Below are positions 1-8,699 of a DNA stretch of 33,598 nucleotides, piece after piece. The notes under the pieces are model-generated. The model was not told where the DNA came from. It saw only the letters and a list, made by a program, of their open reading frames with translations, and searched no databases. Each line of letters begins with the position of its first letter. The first letter of the stretch is position 1. Source of the DNA: a virus; IMG/VR virus record IMGVR_UViG_3300045974_000168, positions 1 through 33,598 of that record. The stretch is one strand, 5' to 3'. The position numbers were made by a program, and so were the translations under genes.

Positions 1-149
1 TGATATCGACTTTTGGTGACCACTCCAACTTCTTAGCAGTGCCGACTGCAAAATCACAAGCAAGACTCTTGCCGGTTGCTGTTGGGAGATGTCGACTGTT
101 CATTGTCCATGTGATTTTCTTGTCGCCTATTTCGGAGGGACTGTGTCCT
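1..149. repeat. Left copy of terminal overlap repeat
   Basis: Bases 1-126 are identical to 33451-33576. After one extra C here (127) the match resumes to 149/33598. This is what a circular or terminally redundant molecule gives when its assembly runs past its own start. The left copy keeps the endolysin frame open (codons GAA ATA GGC GAC), so it is taken as the correct version; the right copy, at the very end of the contig, probably carries an error. Confidence 0.95.
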
Positions 150-424
150 GCGAGTTTGTACAGTTCCTGTCGGATGTGAACCATGTCCAGACCCTGAGTC
201 TTGAGGTCAGTGATTCTCTGCATAGACTTCGTCCATTCGTATTTTTTGAGCAGGGTATAAAGTTCGTCAAACGTACGGCCGACAGATGCATATGCTAACT
301 GCTCGAATCTTGACCGCAGGATACATGTGAACGTGACGGGGATGCCCTTTGCTGCACACTTGACCATCATCGCAGAGAGTCGCAGTTGCAGTTCCGGATG
401 TGCGTCTTGAATTTTTACTTGCAT
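1..424 (-). CDS. Endolysin, M15-type peptidase (N-terminal part; continues at 33450)
   Basis: Joined across the circle (424 to 1, then 33450 to 33320) the gene encodes 184 aa. It would cut peptide bonds in peptidoglycan for host lysis. The N-terminal part shows an LRSRFEQ segment and GR (residues about 37-52), like the substrate-side Arg/Gln of VanY/L-Ala-D-Glu peptidases. A SRHLP..TGKSLACDF block (about 117-134) supplies the zinc-ligand His and Asp. The third ligand, in DLPHVEL, lies in the right-end part. The H-to-D spacing is a little longer than the usual SxHxxGxAxD. ATG at 424 follows GGAGG with good spacing. It overlaps the stop of the upstream 69-codon ORF by 10 bases, suggesting coupling. 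No signal peptide or membrane segment, so export needs a holin. Family call is from motifs only. Confidence 0.85.
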   Translation of the reverse strand, partial: MQVKIQDAHPELQLRLSAMMVKCAAKGIPVTFTCILRSRFEQLAYASVGRTFDELYTLLKKYEWTKSMQRITDLKTQGLDMVHIRQELYKLAGHSPSEIGDKKITWTMNSRHLPTATGKSLACDFAVGTAKKLEWSPKVDI

Positions 425-624
425 GTGAATCCTCCGAAGATATCTGAGAAGATTGCGTCAAAATCTACTGCAGGCTTTTGAAATAAAGAATCTCCAGAAT
501 CTGAAATCATAAAGACTCCGTTATTTAAAGACCCCGTATTATTAAACCTCGGACCCTGACCATTCCTTTGCTCCCAGCCGGTTTTGTTTTTCATATTCCG
601 GGATTTTGTTTTTGATTTTTGCAT
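415..624 (-). CDS. Small ORF of 69 aa formed within repeat A; coding status uncertain
   Basis: Polar, Asn/Gly/Ser-rich peptide without a recognised domain. An AAGGA site sits 9 bases before the ATG, and its stop overlaps the endolysin start, so it could be translated and coupled to lysis. Against this, most of it lies in intergenic repeat A. The matching segment of repeat B (14470-14600) keeps a similar reading (GQGxRFxxTGSL...DSLF) but has an in-frame TGA where this copy has TGG. Either repeat B is a decayed copy, or this ORF arose by chance from repeat DNA. No function is proposed. Confidence 0.4.
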   Translation of the reverse strand: MQKSKTKSRNMKNKTGWEQRNGQGPRFNNTGSLNNGVFMISDSGDSLFQKPAVDFDAIFSDIFGGFTCK

Positions 625-857
625 TTGTTGTGTCCTTAAAAATTCGTGCAGATATATATTCTTTATCTTCTTCTATAGGATACCCGCGGTATTACCCATC
701 CATACCCGCGGGTATTGGACACGAACTCTGTAACTACCTAATTTTATTATGCATGCAATTTTCAACATATTCATCAAACATTTGTTTGACATCAATTTGA
801 TGCAATTTTTGAATTGTCCTTTTTAACAACAAAAGACGCGGGTATTGGACATGTCAT
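468..857. repeat. Intergenic repeat A (homologous to 14468-14885)
   Basis: A long imperfect repeat shared with a second locus. Shared blocks, in plus-strand order, are a segment around GACCCCGTAT (about 516-600), an AT-rich AGATATATATTCTTTATC tract (655-670), a 14-bp palindrome ATACCCGCGGGTAT (702-715) followed by TGGACA and CTGTAACTA, and CATCAAACATTTGTTTGACA (around 773-791), itself an inverted repeat TCAAACA/TGTTTGA. A further partial unit GCGGGTATTGGACA at 838-851 falls inside the 3' end of the next gene. No tRNA, transposase or good promoter is visible in it. Confidence 0.85.
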
Positions 858-1358
858 CGTTTTTTTCTGCAGTTTCGAATCATCATCCGAATGCCTGGCG
901 ATGACCGAGATGCCATAAATCAGACCCGCCACCAGCAGACTTGTCATGATTCCAGTTGCGAACTTTGCCCAGAAATCTTTGGACTTTTCCAGTGTTGCGA
1001 CTTGGTCTTGCATGCCCTTGATGACTTTGCCTTCTGCCTCTTTGTGTGCATAGAAAGCGCCTTCCAATTCCTTGAAATCCACTTCCACCCTCTGCACTTG
1101 CACTGTGCAGTGTTTGCAGTCTTCCTGTACCCGCATCAATGCAATGACGTCGACGTCATGTTTCTGCAGAGAGATATCCACCTTCTTTTCCAGTTGCCGG
1201 ATGTGTTCAATATTTGGAAGAACTGAAACGAATCCGGTCAGAGTTCCTTCCATTTTTGACATCATCTTCTCAATGTTTGAGTACTGTTCTTTAAGAACTG
1301 CGATGTCTTTCTCAAGTCCACTCAACTTTATTGCTCCGCTATAGTCATCGGCTGGCAT
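792..1358 (-). CDS. Coiled-coil protein with C-terminal membrane segment
   Basis: 188 aa, no family recognised with certainty. Residues about 12-135 are heptad-rich and highly charged, predicted coiled coil. A single hydrophobic segment follows (FATGIMTSLLVAGLIYGISV, about 135-155), then a polar tail. This layout is common in phage proteins between tail and lysis genes, so a membrane-bound lysis accessory or tail-associated role is an inference. ATG at 1358 follows AGGGG with 8-base spacing; a GTG one codon upstream is possible. It has its own promoter of the shared type at 1403-1431. The last ~20 codons run into repeat A, so the C terminus may have been replaced when that element arrived. 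Confidence 0.8.
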   Translation of the reverse strand: MPADDYSGAIKLSGLEKDIAVLKEQYSNIEKMMSKMEGTLTGFVSVLPNIEHIRQLEKKVDISLQKHDVDVIALMRVQEDCKHCTVQVQRVEVDFKELEGAFYAHKEAEGKVIKGMQDQVATLEKSKDFWAKFATGIMTSLLVAGLIYGISVIARHSDDDSKLQKKTMTCPIPASFVVKKDNSKIASN

Positions 1359-1402
1359 CACACAGTCCCCTTTTTATTTTCATGTATTCACAAACTGCAA
1401 TC

Positions 1403-1431
1403 ATTCTATATACAGACTGTGTGTGCGTCTA
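1403..1431 (-). promoter_or_regulatory. Shared-motif promoter before the coiled-coil gene
   Basis: TAGACG, 17-base spacer CACACACAGTCTGTATA, TAGAAT. The spacer matches the conserved element of five other promoters in the window. The -35 hexamer contains the TAG stop of the hub gene (1429-1431). Confidence 0.75.
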
Positions 1432-4269
1432 GTCAACTTCTGTCAGTTCAAAGACCAAAGACCCCTTGTCCCAGTCAATGCCCTTGCTCAGAACGATGAA
1501 GCGCTTCTCTTCCGTGAACCCGTAACCGTCGACAGATGCAACATACATCTCACGCCAGTCACCGCTGATGCCAGGTGTTCGACCTGTGTTGCCGTTGATT
1601 CGTGATTCATAAGCACGACCATCATGCACGACCTGCGCAAATGCTCCATATGTGTATGTCGAGTTCCACACCTGCTGAGGAACAGGCCAACTCAACTCAT
1701 TGACGTTGACGATGTCCAGCGGCTCCACATTGTAGTGATACAGAGGCGCATCCTTCGTTGTGACAGTTGCTCTGGGTGTTGCATTGTTCTTTGCCATCCG
1801 TTCAATCAGACCTTGCTGACGAGGTCCGTTGTCGTTGACATATGCCCCTGCAATCAGACAATGATTCGCAGTCAGACCAGCAGATGCTCGATACACCCTG
1901 AACTTGACGACTCCTACATTGTTTGTGTTTCTGTTGTTGATATTGAAGTTGTACGCATGAGCAGTGTTGTCGGGCGGTAATGCATACAAGTTGACCCACG
2001 CGTTGATTTTAGTGTTCCATATCTGCAGGTATGTCTCAGCACCCGCGTCTGCATTGTATAAAACCTGAACAGATGCGCTGCTTCCGTATTCTACAGCACC
2101 AATCTCATATCTCAAATCAAGACCCGGAGAGTTTGCGACTGATACTTCTTTGACGTTCCACGTTGCAAGATGATTTGCGACAATATCACCAGACCCTGCA
2201 TCTAATGTCCCCGCGACAATCGTCGCTGCAGTGACGTTGCGATTGACACCAGTACCACCAGAGATTGGATTGTTGCTGATTCCATTCCCGCATTTTTCGT
2301 ACCATTTTTTGATGCCCATCTCCCCAGTCAGAGAGATTGAGTCAGCGTTCACGAGTTCGTAACAGTATGAGTAATCCTCTGCAGACTCGCTGCCCTCGCC
2401 CCTCGCTTTTGCATTGCCGCCCCAGAATACCAACTGAATCGGATTGATATCCTTGAACCCTGCATTGACAGCGTCGAATGTGCTGACTGTTGCGTCAAGA
2501 GTCGCTGTCGCGTTTGCGTTCTCATTCCAAATCTTCAAGTGCATCTTCCCGTCAGGGTATGGAATGCAATATGCGCCGATGTACACGCAGAGTTCATTCA
2601 TAAGTTTCGACCACGCGACGGGTTTGGTCAGAGTCCTGCTGACTCCGTATCCTGCTCCGTAGTTTCGAGTCGCTGCAACTTCGTTGAACGATGTCAGGTC
2701 ATATTCATGCGAGTTGTCGATGATATCAATCAACTGCTTTATTGCTTCCACAGGATTCGCATTGAGAATCACAGGGTCAACCACCTTTGATAACATCTCG
2801 TCAGCGGCTTCCTGAGGAACCTTGAGTGATGCATACTTCTTGAAGATGTCTCTGAGTTGAAGCTCGACATATCCGTTCATGTGGTCCCACTTGTAGTCAT
2901 ACAACACCCCACTGAACAAGGGAGCGAATGAACCAGACGGCAGACCTGCGAATCCGATGTATGCTTTGATTTGCTTGTTCTTCAGGTTACCTGCAGACAT
3001 CAGACCTGACACCAGAGGAGTAATCCAGATACGAGGAGTAATTTCAGAGATGGTCGCAGGTTCAAGCAACTTGACACGCTGATTCATGGTTCCAATGCTA
3101 TCACCAATCAACAACGGTTGAACACCATTGAAGGGGATATTCGCATGAGTTCCGATGTATGTTTTGGTGTCAGTTGCGATTGTGATGTTGTTGATGACGC
3201 ATGGTTCCGTATGAGATGCAATCATCGATGTCTTCGTCTTCCAGTATCGATGAAGCGCCAACACATCGAGGTCCTGCGCAAGTTCCCAGTCGCTGAACGT
3301 CACACCATCGTCTGAATGACATATCTGATGAGAGATGCTGCCATGCTGAGGGCAGTATGAGTCGATTTGCAGAATTGGTGCAGTGATTGGAATCTCCTGC
3401 AGGTCGAGGATGTCGGTCGTCGCAGTTGCAATCATATCAATTGGACACCACTCGTTGATGCAGTATTCGGTTGCATACATCTGAAGTTTGACGGGGATGA
3501 CATGAGGAACTGCAGTCGAACCAGTCAGAGACGACCACCATGCAGATATCTCAGGTTTATATGGATATATGCTATGTGATGCATAGAATGCAGGGTCGAA
3601 TATATTGCCTGTCAGTCCGCCTTTGTAATTGCCGGCCATCCAATAGCAGGCACCCTTCCCTGCAGTTGCATATGCCCGGGAAAATATCAGGGTCTCTCCG
3701 GCATTTACCGTTACAGAATTGAATGACCACTTCTGATTAATGTCGTATACAAGAGCGCAGTTTCCGCCAATATCCACGATATCAGTCAGAACTCCAGTCG
3801 CTGAATTGTCAGTCGTCTTGCAGAGAACATTGCCCGATGCATATGAATTCCGAAATACTTCCTGTGTGATATAAAGTTCAACAGTGTATAGATTATTTGT
3901 GTCATACCGATTCGCGAATGGAATCGAAGTCGGGACAATGTACTTGCCCCTCAACGACATTGATTTGACTGTGATTGAATGTGCAATCGGGAACTGATAA
4001 TCGAACGTATTGAACCCGTACGCATAACCAGCCATCGCTTTGATTGCCCCGCCTTCGTACGTATTAGGAGCAGTTGGAAACTCACTGAATTTGATATTAC
4101 GAGGGTTTGTGTCTGCGTTTACAATCCCCCACAATACACCACCAGTCCAGTCTTCAACTGTGTTGCAGGTTGCAATCAGACCACCGGTCGACTCAATCTC
4201 TATATATGCGACCAATTCCCTCTGCTCTTTCTTCGCTGCTTCAATCCATGCGTCGTTTGCCAATGCCAT
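1429..4269 (-). CDS. Baseplate hub / host-recognition tail protein with C-terminal chitin-binding-like module
   Basis: 946 aa, last large tail gene. In siphoviruses the gene after distal tail encodes the tail hub or receptor-binding tip. Mid-protein segments (RTLTKPVAWSKLMNELCVYIG, then PDGKMHLKIW) resemble the hub/late-control fold used to cap the tail tube, which is an inference. Around residues 866-904 is a compact aromatic motif: VWNSTYTYGAFAQVVHDG, then RAYES, NGNTGRTPG and a final W. This is typical of type 5/12 carbohydrate-binding modules and suggests binding of a host surface glycan. The start overlaps the preceding stop as TAATG, so translation is coupled. The stop lies inside a promoter for the next gene. 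Confidence 0.75.
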   Translation of the reverse strand: MALANDAWIEAAKKEQRELVAYIEIESTGGLIATCNTVEDWTGGVLWGIVNADTNPRNIKFSEFPTAPNTYEGGAIKAMAGYAYGFNTFDYQFPIAHSITVKSMSLRGKYIVPTSIPFANRYDTNNLYTVELYITQEVFRNSYASGNVLCKTTDNSATGVLTDIVDIGGNCALVYDINQKWSFNSVTVNAGETLIFSRAYATAGKGACYWMAGNYKGGLTGNIFDPAFYASHSIYPYKPEISAWWSSLTGSTAVPHVIPVKLQMYATEYCINEWCPIDMIATATTDILDLQEIPITAPILQIDSYCPQHGSISHQICHSDDGVTFSDWELAQDLDVLALHRYWKTKTSMIASHTEPCVINNITIATDTKTYIGTHANIPFNGVQPLLIGDSIGTMNQRVKLLEPATISEITPRIWITPLVSGLMSAGNLKNKQIKAYIGFAGLPSGSFAPLFSGVLYDYKWDHMNGYVELQLRDIFKKYASLKVPQEAADEMLSKVVDPVILNANPVEAIKQLIDIIDNSHEYDLTSFNEVAATRNYGAGYGVSRTLTKPVAWSKLMNELCVYIGAYCIPYPDGKMHLKIWNENANATATLDATVSTFDAVNAGFKDINPIQLVFWGGNAKARGEGSESAEDYSYCYELVNADSISLTGEMGIKKWYEKCGNGISNNPISGGTGVNRNVTAATIVAGTLDAGSGDIVANHLATWNVKEVSVANSPGLDLRYEIGAVEYGSSASVQVLYNADAGAETYLQIWNTKINAWVNLYALPPDNTAHAYNFNINNRNTNNVGVVKFRVYRASAGLTANHCLIAGAYVNDNGPRQQGLIERMAKNNATPRATVTTKDAPLYHYNVEPLDIVNVNELSWPVPQQVWNSTYTYGAFAQVVHDGRAYESRINGNTGRTPGISGDWREMYVASVDGYGFTEEKRFIVLSKGIDWDKGSLVFELTEVD

Positions 4270-6062
4270 TAGTCCGCCCTCGCTTCCAACACGATTTTTT
4301 TCATCTGTCGGTCGCCACTTGATTTGATTGGTGCGCTGAACTCACTGCTGTCCTTGCTGACTGCGAACAGAGCAACGTCCTGATTCTGGGCTGGGATAAA
4401 AAAGAATGGACGCATCTTCGAGAAGCATTCCCGCGACCAGTTGAGCAACACCTGATATTCCGCATCATTAACAGACCCGAAAATCAACTCAACAGAACGC
4501 TGTACGCCTTTATAAATTGCGCCGATGATTTTGCCCTGAGGTGACTTTTTAATCTTTCCGAGAGGCTTGGTGTTGTCCGGGTCAAATTGTTCGAAGTATG
4601 GCATACCGTTCCTCATTCCGAACACAATATGAGCAACGCAGAAATCGGACGATACAGCGCTGTTGAACGTGATACGCCAGTCAGGATATGTCTGGGTATC
4701 GAAAGCCTTCCACGCGCAGATTTTGTTGTTTGCTGGGATAATATATGATGACAACACTTCCACATTCGAAGTCACAAAGTTGTCGGTCGACGCATGGATT
4801 GAGATATTAACACCCGCGAATCCTTCACCCACCATCGCCATCGAGTTCGCAGTGACTGCAGAACCATGTCGGACGGTCAGAGACTTGCCTGCTTCTTGGT
4901 TCGCGCCTTTCCAGACCGTGTCTTCGGTTGCCCATCGACAATCGTTCGCTTTGAATCCGGGATATGTGTCGGATGCATATATTGACATTGTCGAGTCATA
5001 CGAACGATAAAGGAATGCAGGATTGTCCAGATAATCAATTGATACCAGACCACCACCTTGTGGGACTTCAACGATGACTGTGTTTGTCGGGATGTCGCAG
5101 ATGATATACATCACGTCGACTTCACATTGCTGACTTCCGTTTGAGTTGAACTGAATCTTGACTCTGAATGAGTTTATCTGGTTCGATATAGTGAGGTTAT
5201 AGACGGCAGCCTCAAGTTGAGTCCTCGTCAACCATGTCCCGCTGTACAGTCCATTATTGTATGCGAATTGATATTTGGGCGTCCCACCACCTTCGATGAA
5301 GTTCTCAACGAGCTTGATGCCGTTGATTTTGGTAATAGTATCTCCAATCCACGGCAACTCTGCGACTGGTCCATCTGTTGCGTATGCAGCACCACCGATG
5401 ACTGAGAAGTTGTCTGCAGAAAGACGAACCTGTGCGCTGTATCCAGTCGAAGATATAAATCCAAAATATCCCAACTGCAGATATGTTGTGTCTGTTGTTG
5501 TAAGTTTCAGAACGTTGTCGACATAGATATTAAGGTTCGATGCGGTTCGCTCTATCTTGATTCGATACGTCACACCATTTGTCCATGTGTGACTGACTGA
5601 ACCCAGAGTCGCCGCTCCAGTGCCTTTTTTTGCCAGAGATATCGTTCCTAATCCGGTAATGTTCAACTGATAGCAGTTTGTGTTGAATGTGGTTGTCGAT
5701 GCATTAGATGCAACGCAGAAGTTAAAATATATATATAGAAGATTCGAGACAAGAGGCGTCATGTCAAACTCCATCGTCCACGTAGTCGCAGACTGCAACG
5801 CAGAAGTTGCAAGTGCTGTGATGCCACCCGTCACGTTTGCAGTATCGTTGTATTGCAACTGACCACCACTGATTGTGAACACATTCGCACGACCGGGAGA
5901 GCCTAAAATAGTCCACTGATTCGTCAGAGCAGACGAGAAGTCCTCGACAAAGGATGCAATCTTCCTCATCTTTACTCCGGCATATGGTGCAGTCGAACCG
6001 ATGACCTGCAGTTTTGCTGCATTAATTGCCCATGTGTCAACGGTCGGCATTGCGATATTCAT
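4269..6062 (-). CDS. Distal tail-like protein with LamG/concanavalin-like insert
   Basis: 597 aa following the tape measure, the usual place of the distal tail protein linking tube to tip. Residues about 36-225 form a separate beta-rich domain (VEDFSSALTNQWTI, then YRIKIERTASNLNIYVDN, then LGYFGF). It resembles concanavalin/LamG-type glycan-binding jelly rolls, with aromatic residues on predicted edges. The C-terminal third (KIIGAIYKGVQRSVELIFGS, FFFIPAQNQDVALFAV) resembles phage proteins of the distal-tail/minor-tail type. AGGAG precedes the ATG. Overlap with the next gene (TAATG) supports a single tail operon. The exact structural role is inferred from position. Confidence 0.7.
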   Translation of the reverse strand: MNIAMPTVDTWAINAAKLQVIGSTAPYAGVKMRKIASFVEDFSSALTNQWTILGSPGRANVFTISGGQLQYNDTANVTGGITALATSALQSATTWTMEFDMTPLVSNLLYIYFNFCVASNASTTTFNTNCYQLNITGLGTISLAKKGTGAATLGSVSHTWTNGVTYRIKIERTASNLNIYVDNVLKLTTTDTTYLQLGYFGFISSTGYSAQVRLSADNFSVIGGAAYATDGPVAELPWIGDTITKINGIKLVENFIEGGGTPKYQFAYNNGLYSGTWLTRTQLEAAVYNLTISNQINSFRVKIQFNSNGSQQCEVDVMYIICDIPTNTVIVEVPQGGGLVSIDYLDNPAFLYRSYDSTMSIYASDTYPGFKANDCRWATEDTVWKGANQEAGKSLTVRHGSAVTANSMAMVGEGFAGVNISIHASTDNFVTSNVEVLSSYIIPANNKICAWKAFDTQTYPDWRITFNSAVSSDFCVAHIVFGMRNGMPYFEQFDPDNTKPLGKIKKSPQGKIIGAIYKGVQRSVELIFGSVNDAEYQVLLNWSRECFSKMRPFFFIPAQNQDVALFAVSKDSSEFSAPIKSSGDRQMKKIVLEARAD

Positions 6063-6074
6063 TTCATACTCCTA

Positions 6075-8687
6075 TCAGGCAGCGCTGTCTTGCAGCGTCC
6101 TGGCGTTGAGAATAGTGTCATTGATGTTGCGGGTCAGCCACTGCCTGTCTCCGATTGCTGTATCGACATTAACGACAATCATCGGCGGGACTGCCTGTTG
6201 TGCAGTTACATCCTGCGACCCTGCTGTTCCTGCCGAACCGGGAGAGGCTCCACCAGTTGGTGCAGAGACAGACCCTGCTCCTGCTCCACCACCTGTCTCG
6301 TCCATCTCCTGACTTGATATCGTTGCAATCTGCGCAACACCTGCAGCGACAGCGGCCGCGACATAAGCAAATGACCATGGAGGACCGGGAGGTGCTGCGA
6401 GTGCCTGCGTTGCTGCCATGGCGGTATTGACGATGGCAGAGGCGATGTTGTAGGCCTTCGTCATCATGAACAACTCTTTATTTTTCTTACCAGAGAAGGC
6501 AGTGATGGCCGTCTGCAGGCTCATCATGATGTTGCCGCCTGCCTGCATGAGTTGCGTCTTCATCGCGTTTTCTTTGGCCGTTGCGTTGACGCGGTCTTGT
6601 GCTGCTTTCGCATTGAGTGCAGTCAATCGAGTCTGCTTCTGAGACTCAATCATTTCCAGCGACTGACCATTTTGACGTGCCATATCCATTTTGATACGAT
6701 ACTCGCTCTCAAGTTTGGCTTTTTCCAACTCGAATGAATTATCTGCCGCTGCTTGATACTGACCTTGCTGTTCCAATTGCAGATTCTGTGCAGCGACCCA
6801 TGCTTCATCGGTGCCCATGGCGGTCTGTTGGTTGCCCTCGAAGACATTGCGCTTGCGGTCTGTTTCGCTGCCCGCGAATGAATTGTTCTCAATCTGAGTC
6901 TGGTCATTCAAACCCTGCAGACGATTATTCAGGTCAGCGTTGTCCATGTTCGGCCGTGCATCAATCTGTGCCTGTATTGCTGCCTTTTCGGATTCGAGGT
7001 CTGCGAGTCTGAGTTCATGACGTGCACGATAGAATGTCTCGTCATTCATCATTCTCTGAGTGTGCTCCATCTCAACAGCAGACATGACGACAGAGGTCCA
7101 CGACTTCTCACTATCAAGACCACGAGAGATGGCTTCCTCATGTTTCCGGATTGCAATCTGAGTCGCCTCAGAATCAAACTGAATACTCTCCACCTTCATC
7201 TGGTCGTTGATTTTTGCGATTGATGATTTGACTTCCTGCTCAACCTTCGCAAAATCCTGTTTGACCTTGTCGATGTCAGTCAGCGAGTAGTATTTTTTAT
7301 TTTTAGGGTCAGTCATCAGAGCGAGTTGCTCGTCCATTGACTTCTTTGCTGCAGTCAGAGTCTGATTCTGAACGTCGACCTCTTTCTGCAGGTCCTGCAG
7401 TCGTGCTGCATGCTTCTTGTCGAGATATGTTCTCTCACTGATTTGACGGGTGTTGAAGTCAGCCTCTGCAGATGCCAGGATTACAGAAGAGTGCGACTTT
7501 TGCAGGTCCTGTTCGTCCTTGAATCCTTCTTTCGCCAACTCATATATCTGTTTCTTGCGATTGACTGCGTCGGTATATGCATCCTTTGCAAGGCGGTCAC
7601 GCTCGGATTTGGCGGCGTTTGCGGCTTTGGCTGCTTCCTGCTTGCGCTTCTTTGCTGCTTCTTTTTTTGCCTCTGCTGCTTTTTGTTCTGCTGCATCTTT
7701 TGCGAGGTCCTGAGTCTTGCCCTTTTTTGGTAATTCCGGAGCTTTCTTCTCTCCGTTTATCTTTCGAGCATTCTCGTCGTAGATGTCACCGATTGCTTTC
7801 AACTCTTTTTGAAAATCGCCCCACCTTGAAGGAGAGAACAAATCAGTCACAGCAGTTCCCAACACTGTCACATAATATGCTCCAGCATTCGAATATTCCT
7901 GAATCCCCCTAATACCTGCCTTGAACACTTCGAGCATGTACACTGCAGCGGGAGCAACAACCTCAGACATGGTCGGTGCGAGTGACTCGCCCAGTGCAAC
8001 ACTTGCCTCGTGGATTGCCTTGGTGGTCTTTGCCATAGCACCGGCATATGTGCCCTGCATGATGATTGCGTTGCCGGCGACCGCTTCGTGCTCTTTCATG
8101 GTGCCGGTATAGATGGCTTGGACTTTCTCGGCCTGAGTCATCTTATCTGCAACTAGATTGTGTTTCAGTGCATACTCTTCCATAATCTTGCTGATATTTT
8201 TCGTCATACCAGCTTGGTCAGACATTGCGCTGATTTCGTTCTTGATACCCTCTGACATGCCCTTGACAGCTTCGTCCATAGTCAGGTGACCCTGCCGGTT
8301 GAATGCTGCAAAATCTTTTGAGAACTCAATCATCTTCGCGGCTTTGTCTCTATCAAAGCCATAATTGAGATAATTCTGCATCGCTTTTGAAGATGCATCA
8401 ATGCTGATGAGTCCGTCGTCTGATGCCTTCTTTACAGACTTGAATGTTTCGGCAGTGGTGTTGCCAGTGTAAGCAGCAGCAGACGCCAGACCGTATAATG
8501 CCCGCTCGTATTCCTCAGCCGCTTTCAGAGAAGACTTTACACCCATTACAAGGCCAGCGAGAGACGCGCCCTCAACCAGTTTGATGGCTTGTGCAACTTC
8601 TCTCATGAGTCCGGACAGCTTTGCAGTGTTTGCTTGCGCTTCGCTGTTATTTACCCGAACATTAATATTGACGTCACGTGTTGCCAT
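6075..8687 (-). CDS. Tail tape measure protein
   Basis: 870 aa from ATG 8687 (GGGTGG upstream; a GTG at 8696 is also possible). This is the longest helical tail protein; it sets tail length and is ejected with DNA. The N-terminal ~200 residues have the alternating helix pattern of tape measures. Residues about 205-285 include hydrophobic stretches (LGESLAPTMSEVVAPAAVYML). Residues 325-700 are long Lys/Glu/Ala/Gln-rich coiled coil. A C-terminal hydrophobic segment (PPGPPWSFAYVAAAVAAGVA) is followed by a Gly/Ser linker. It comes directly after the frameshifted chaperone gene, the canonical order. No peptidase or lysozyme domain was recognised. Confidence 0.92.
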   Translation of the reverse strand: MATRDVNINVRVNNSEAQANTAKLSGLMREVAQAIKLVEGASLAGLVMGVKSSLKAAEEYERALYGLASAAAYTGNTTAETFKSVKKASDDGLISIDASSKAMQNYLNYGFDRDKAAKMIEFSKDFAAFNRQGHLTMDEAVKGMSEGIKNEISAMSDQAGMTKNISKIMEEYALKHNLVADKMTQAEKVQAIYTGTMKEHEAVAGNAIIMQGTYAGAMAKTTKAIHEASVALGESLAPTMSEVVAPAAVYMLEVFKAGIRGIQEYSNAGAYYVTVLGTAVTDLFSPSRWGDFQKELKAIGDIYDENARKINGEKKAPELPKKGKTQDLAKDAAEQKAAEAKKEAAKKRKQEAAKAANAAKSERDRLAKDAYTDAVNRKKQIYELAKEGFKDEQDLQKSHSSVILASAEADFNTRQISERTYLDKKHAARLQDLQKEVDVQNQTLTAAKKSMDEQLALMTDPKNKKYYSLTDIDKVKQDFAKVEQEVKSSIAKINDQMKVESIQFDSEATQIAIRKHEEAISRGLDSEKSWTSVVMSAVEMEHTQRMMNDETFYRARHELRLADLESEKAAIQAQIDARPNMDNADLNNRLQGLNDQTQIENNSFAGSETDRKRNVFEGNQQTAMGTDEAWVAAQNLQLEQQGQYQAAADNSFELEKAKLESEYRIKMDMARQNGQSLEMIESQKQTRLTALNAKAAQDRVNATAKENAMKTQLMQAGGNIMMSLQTAITAFSGKKNKELFMMTKAYNIASAIVNTAMAATQALAAPPGPPWSFAYVAAAVAAGVAQIATISSQEMDETGGGAGAGSVSAPTGGASPGSAGTAGSQDVTAQQAVPPMIVVNVDTAIGDRQWLTRNINDTILNARTLQDSAA

Positions 8688-8699
8688 ATCTGCCACCCA

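Noticed and set aside
7410-7733. Cys/Phe/Leu-rich plus-strand ORFs over the tape measure
   Set aside because: Antisense shadows of the Lys/Ala/Gln-rich coiled coil.
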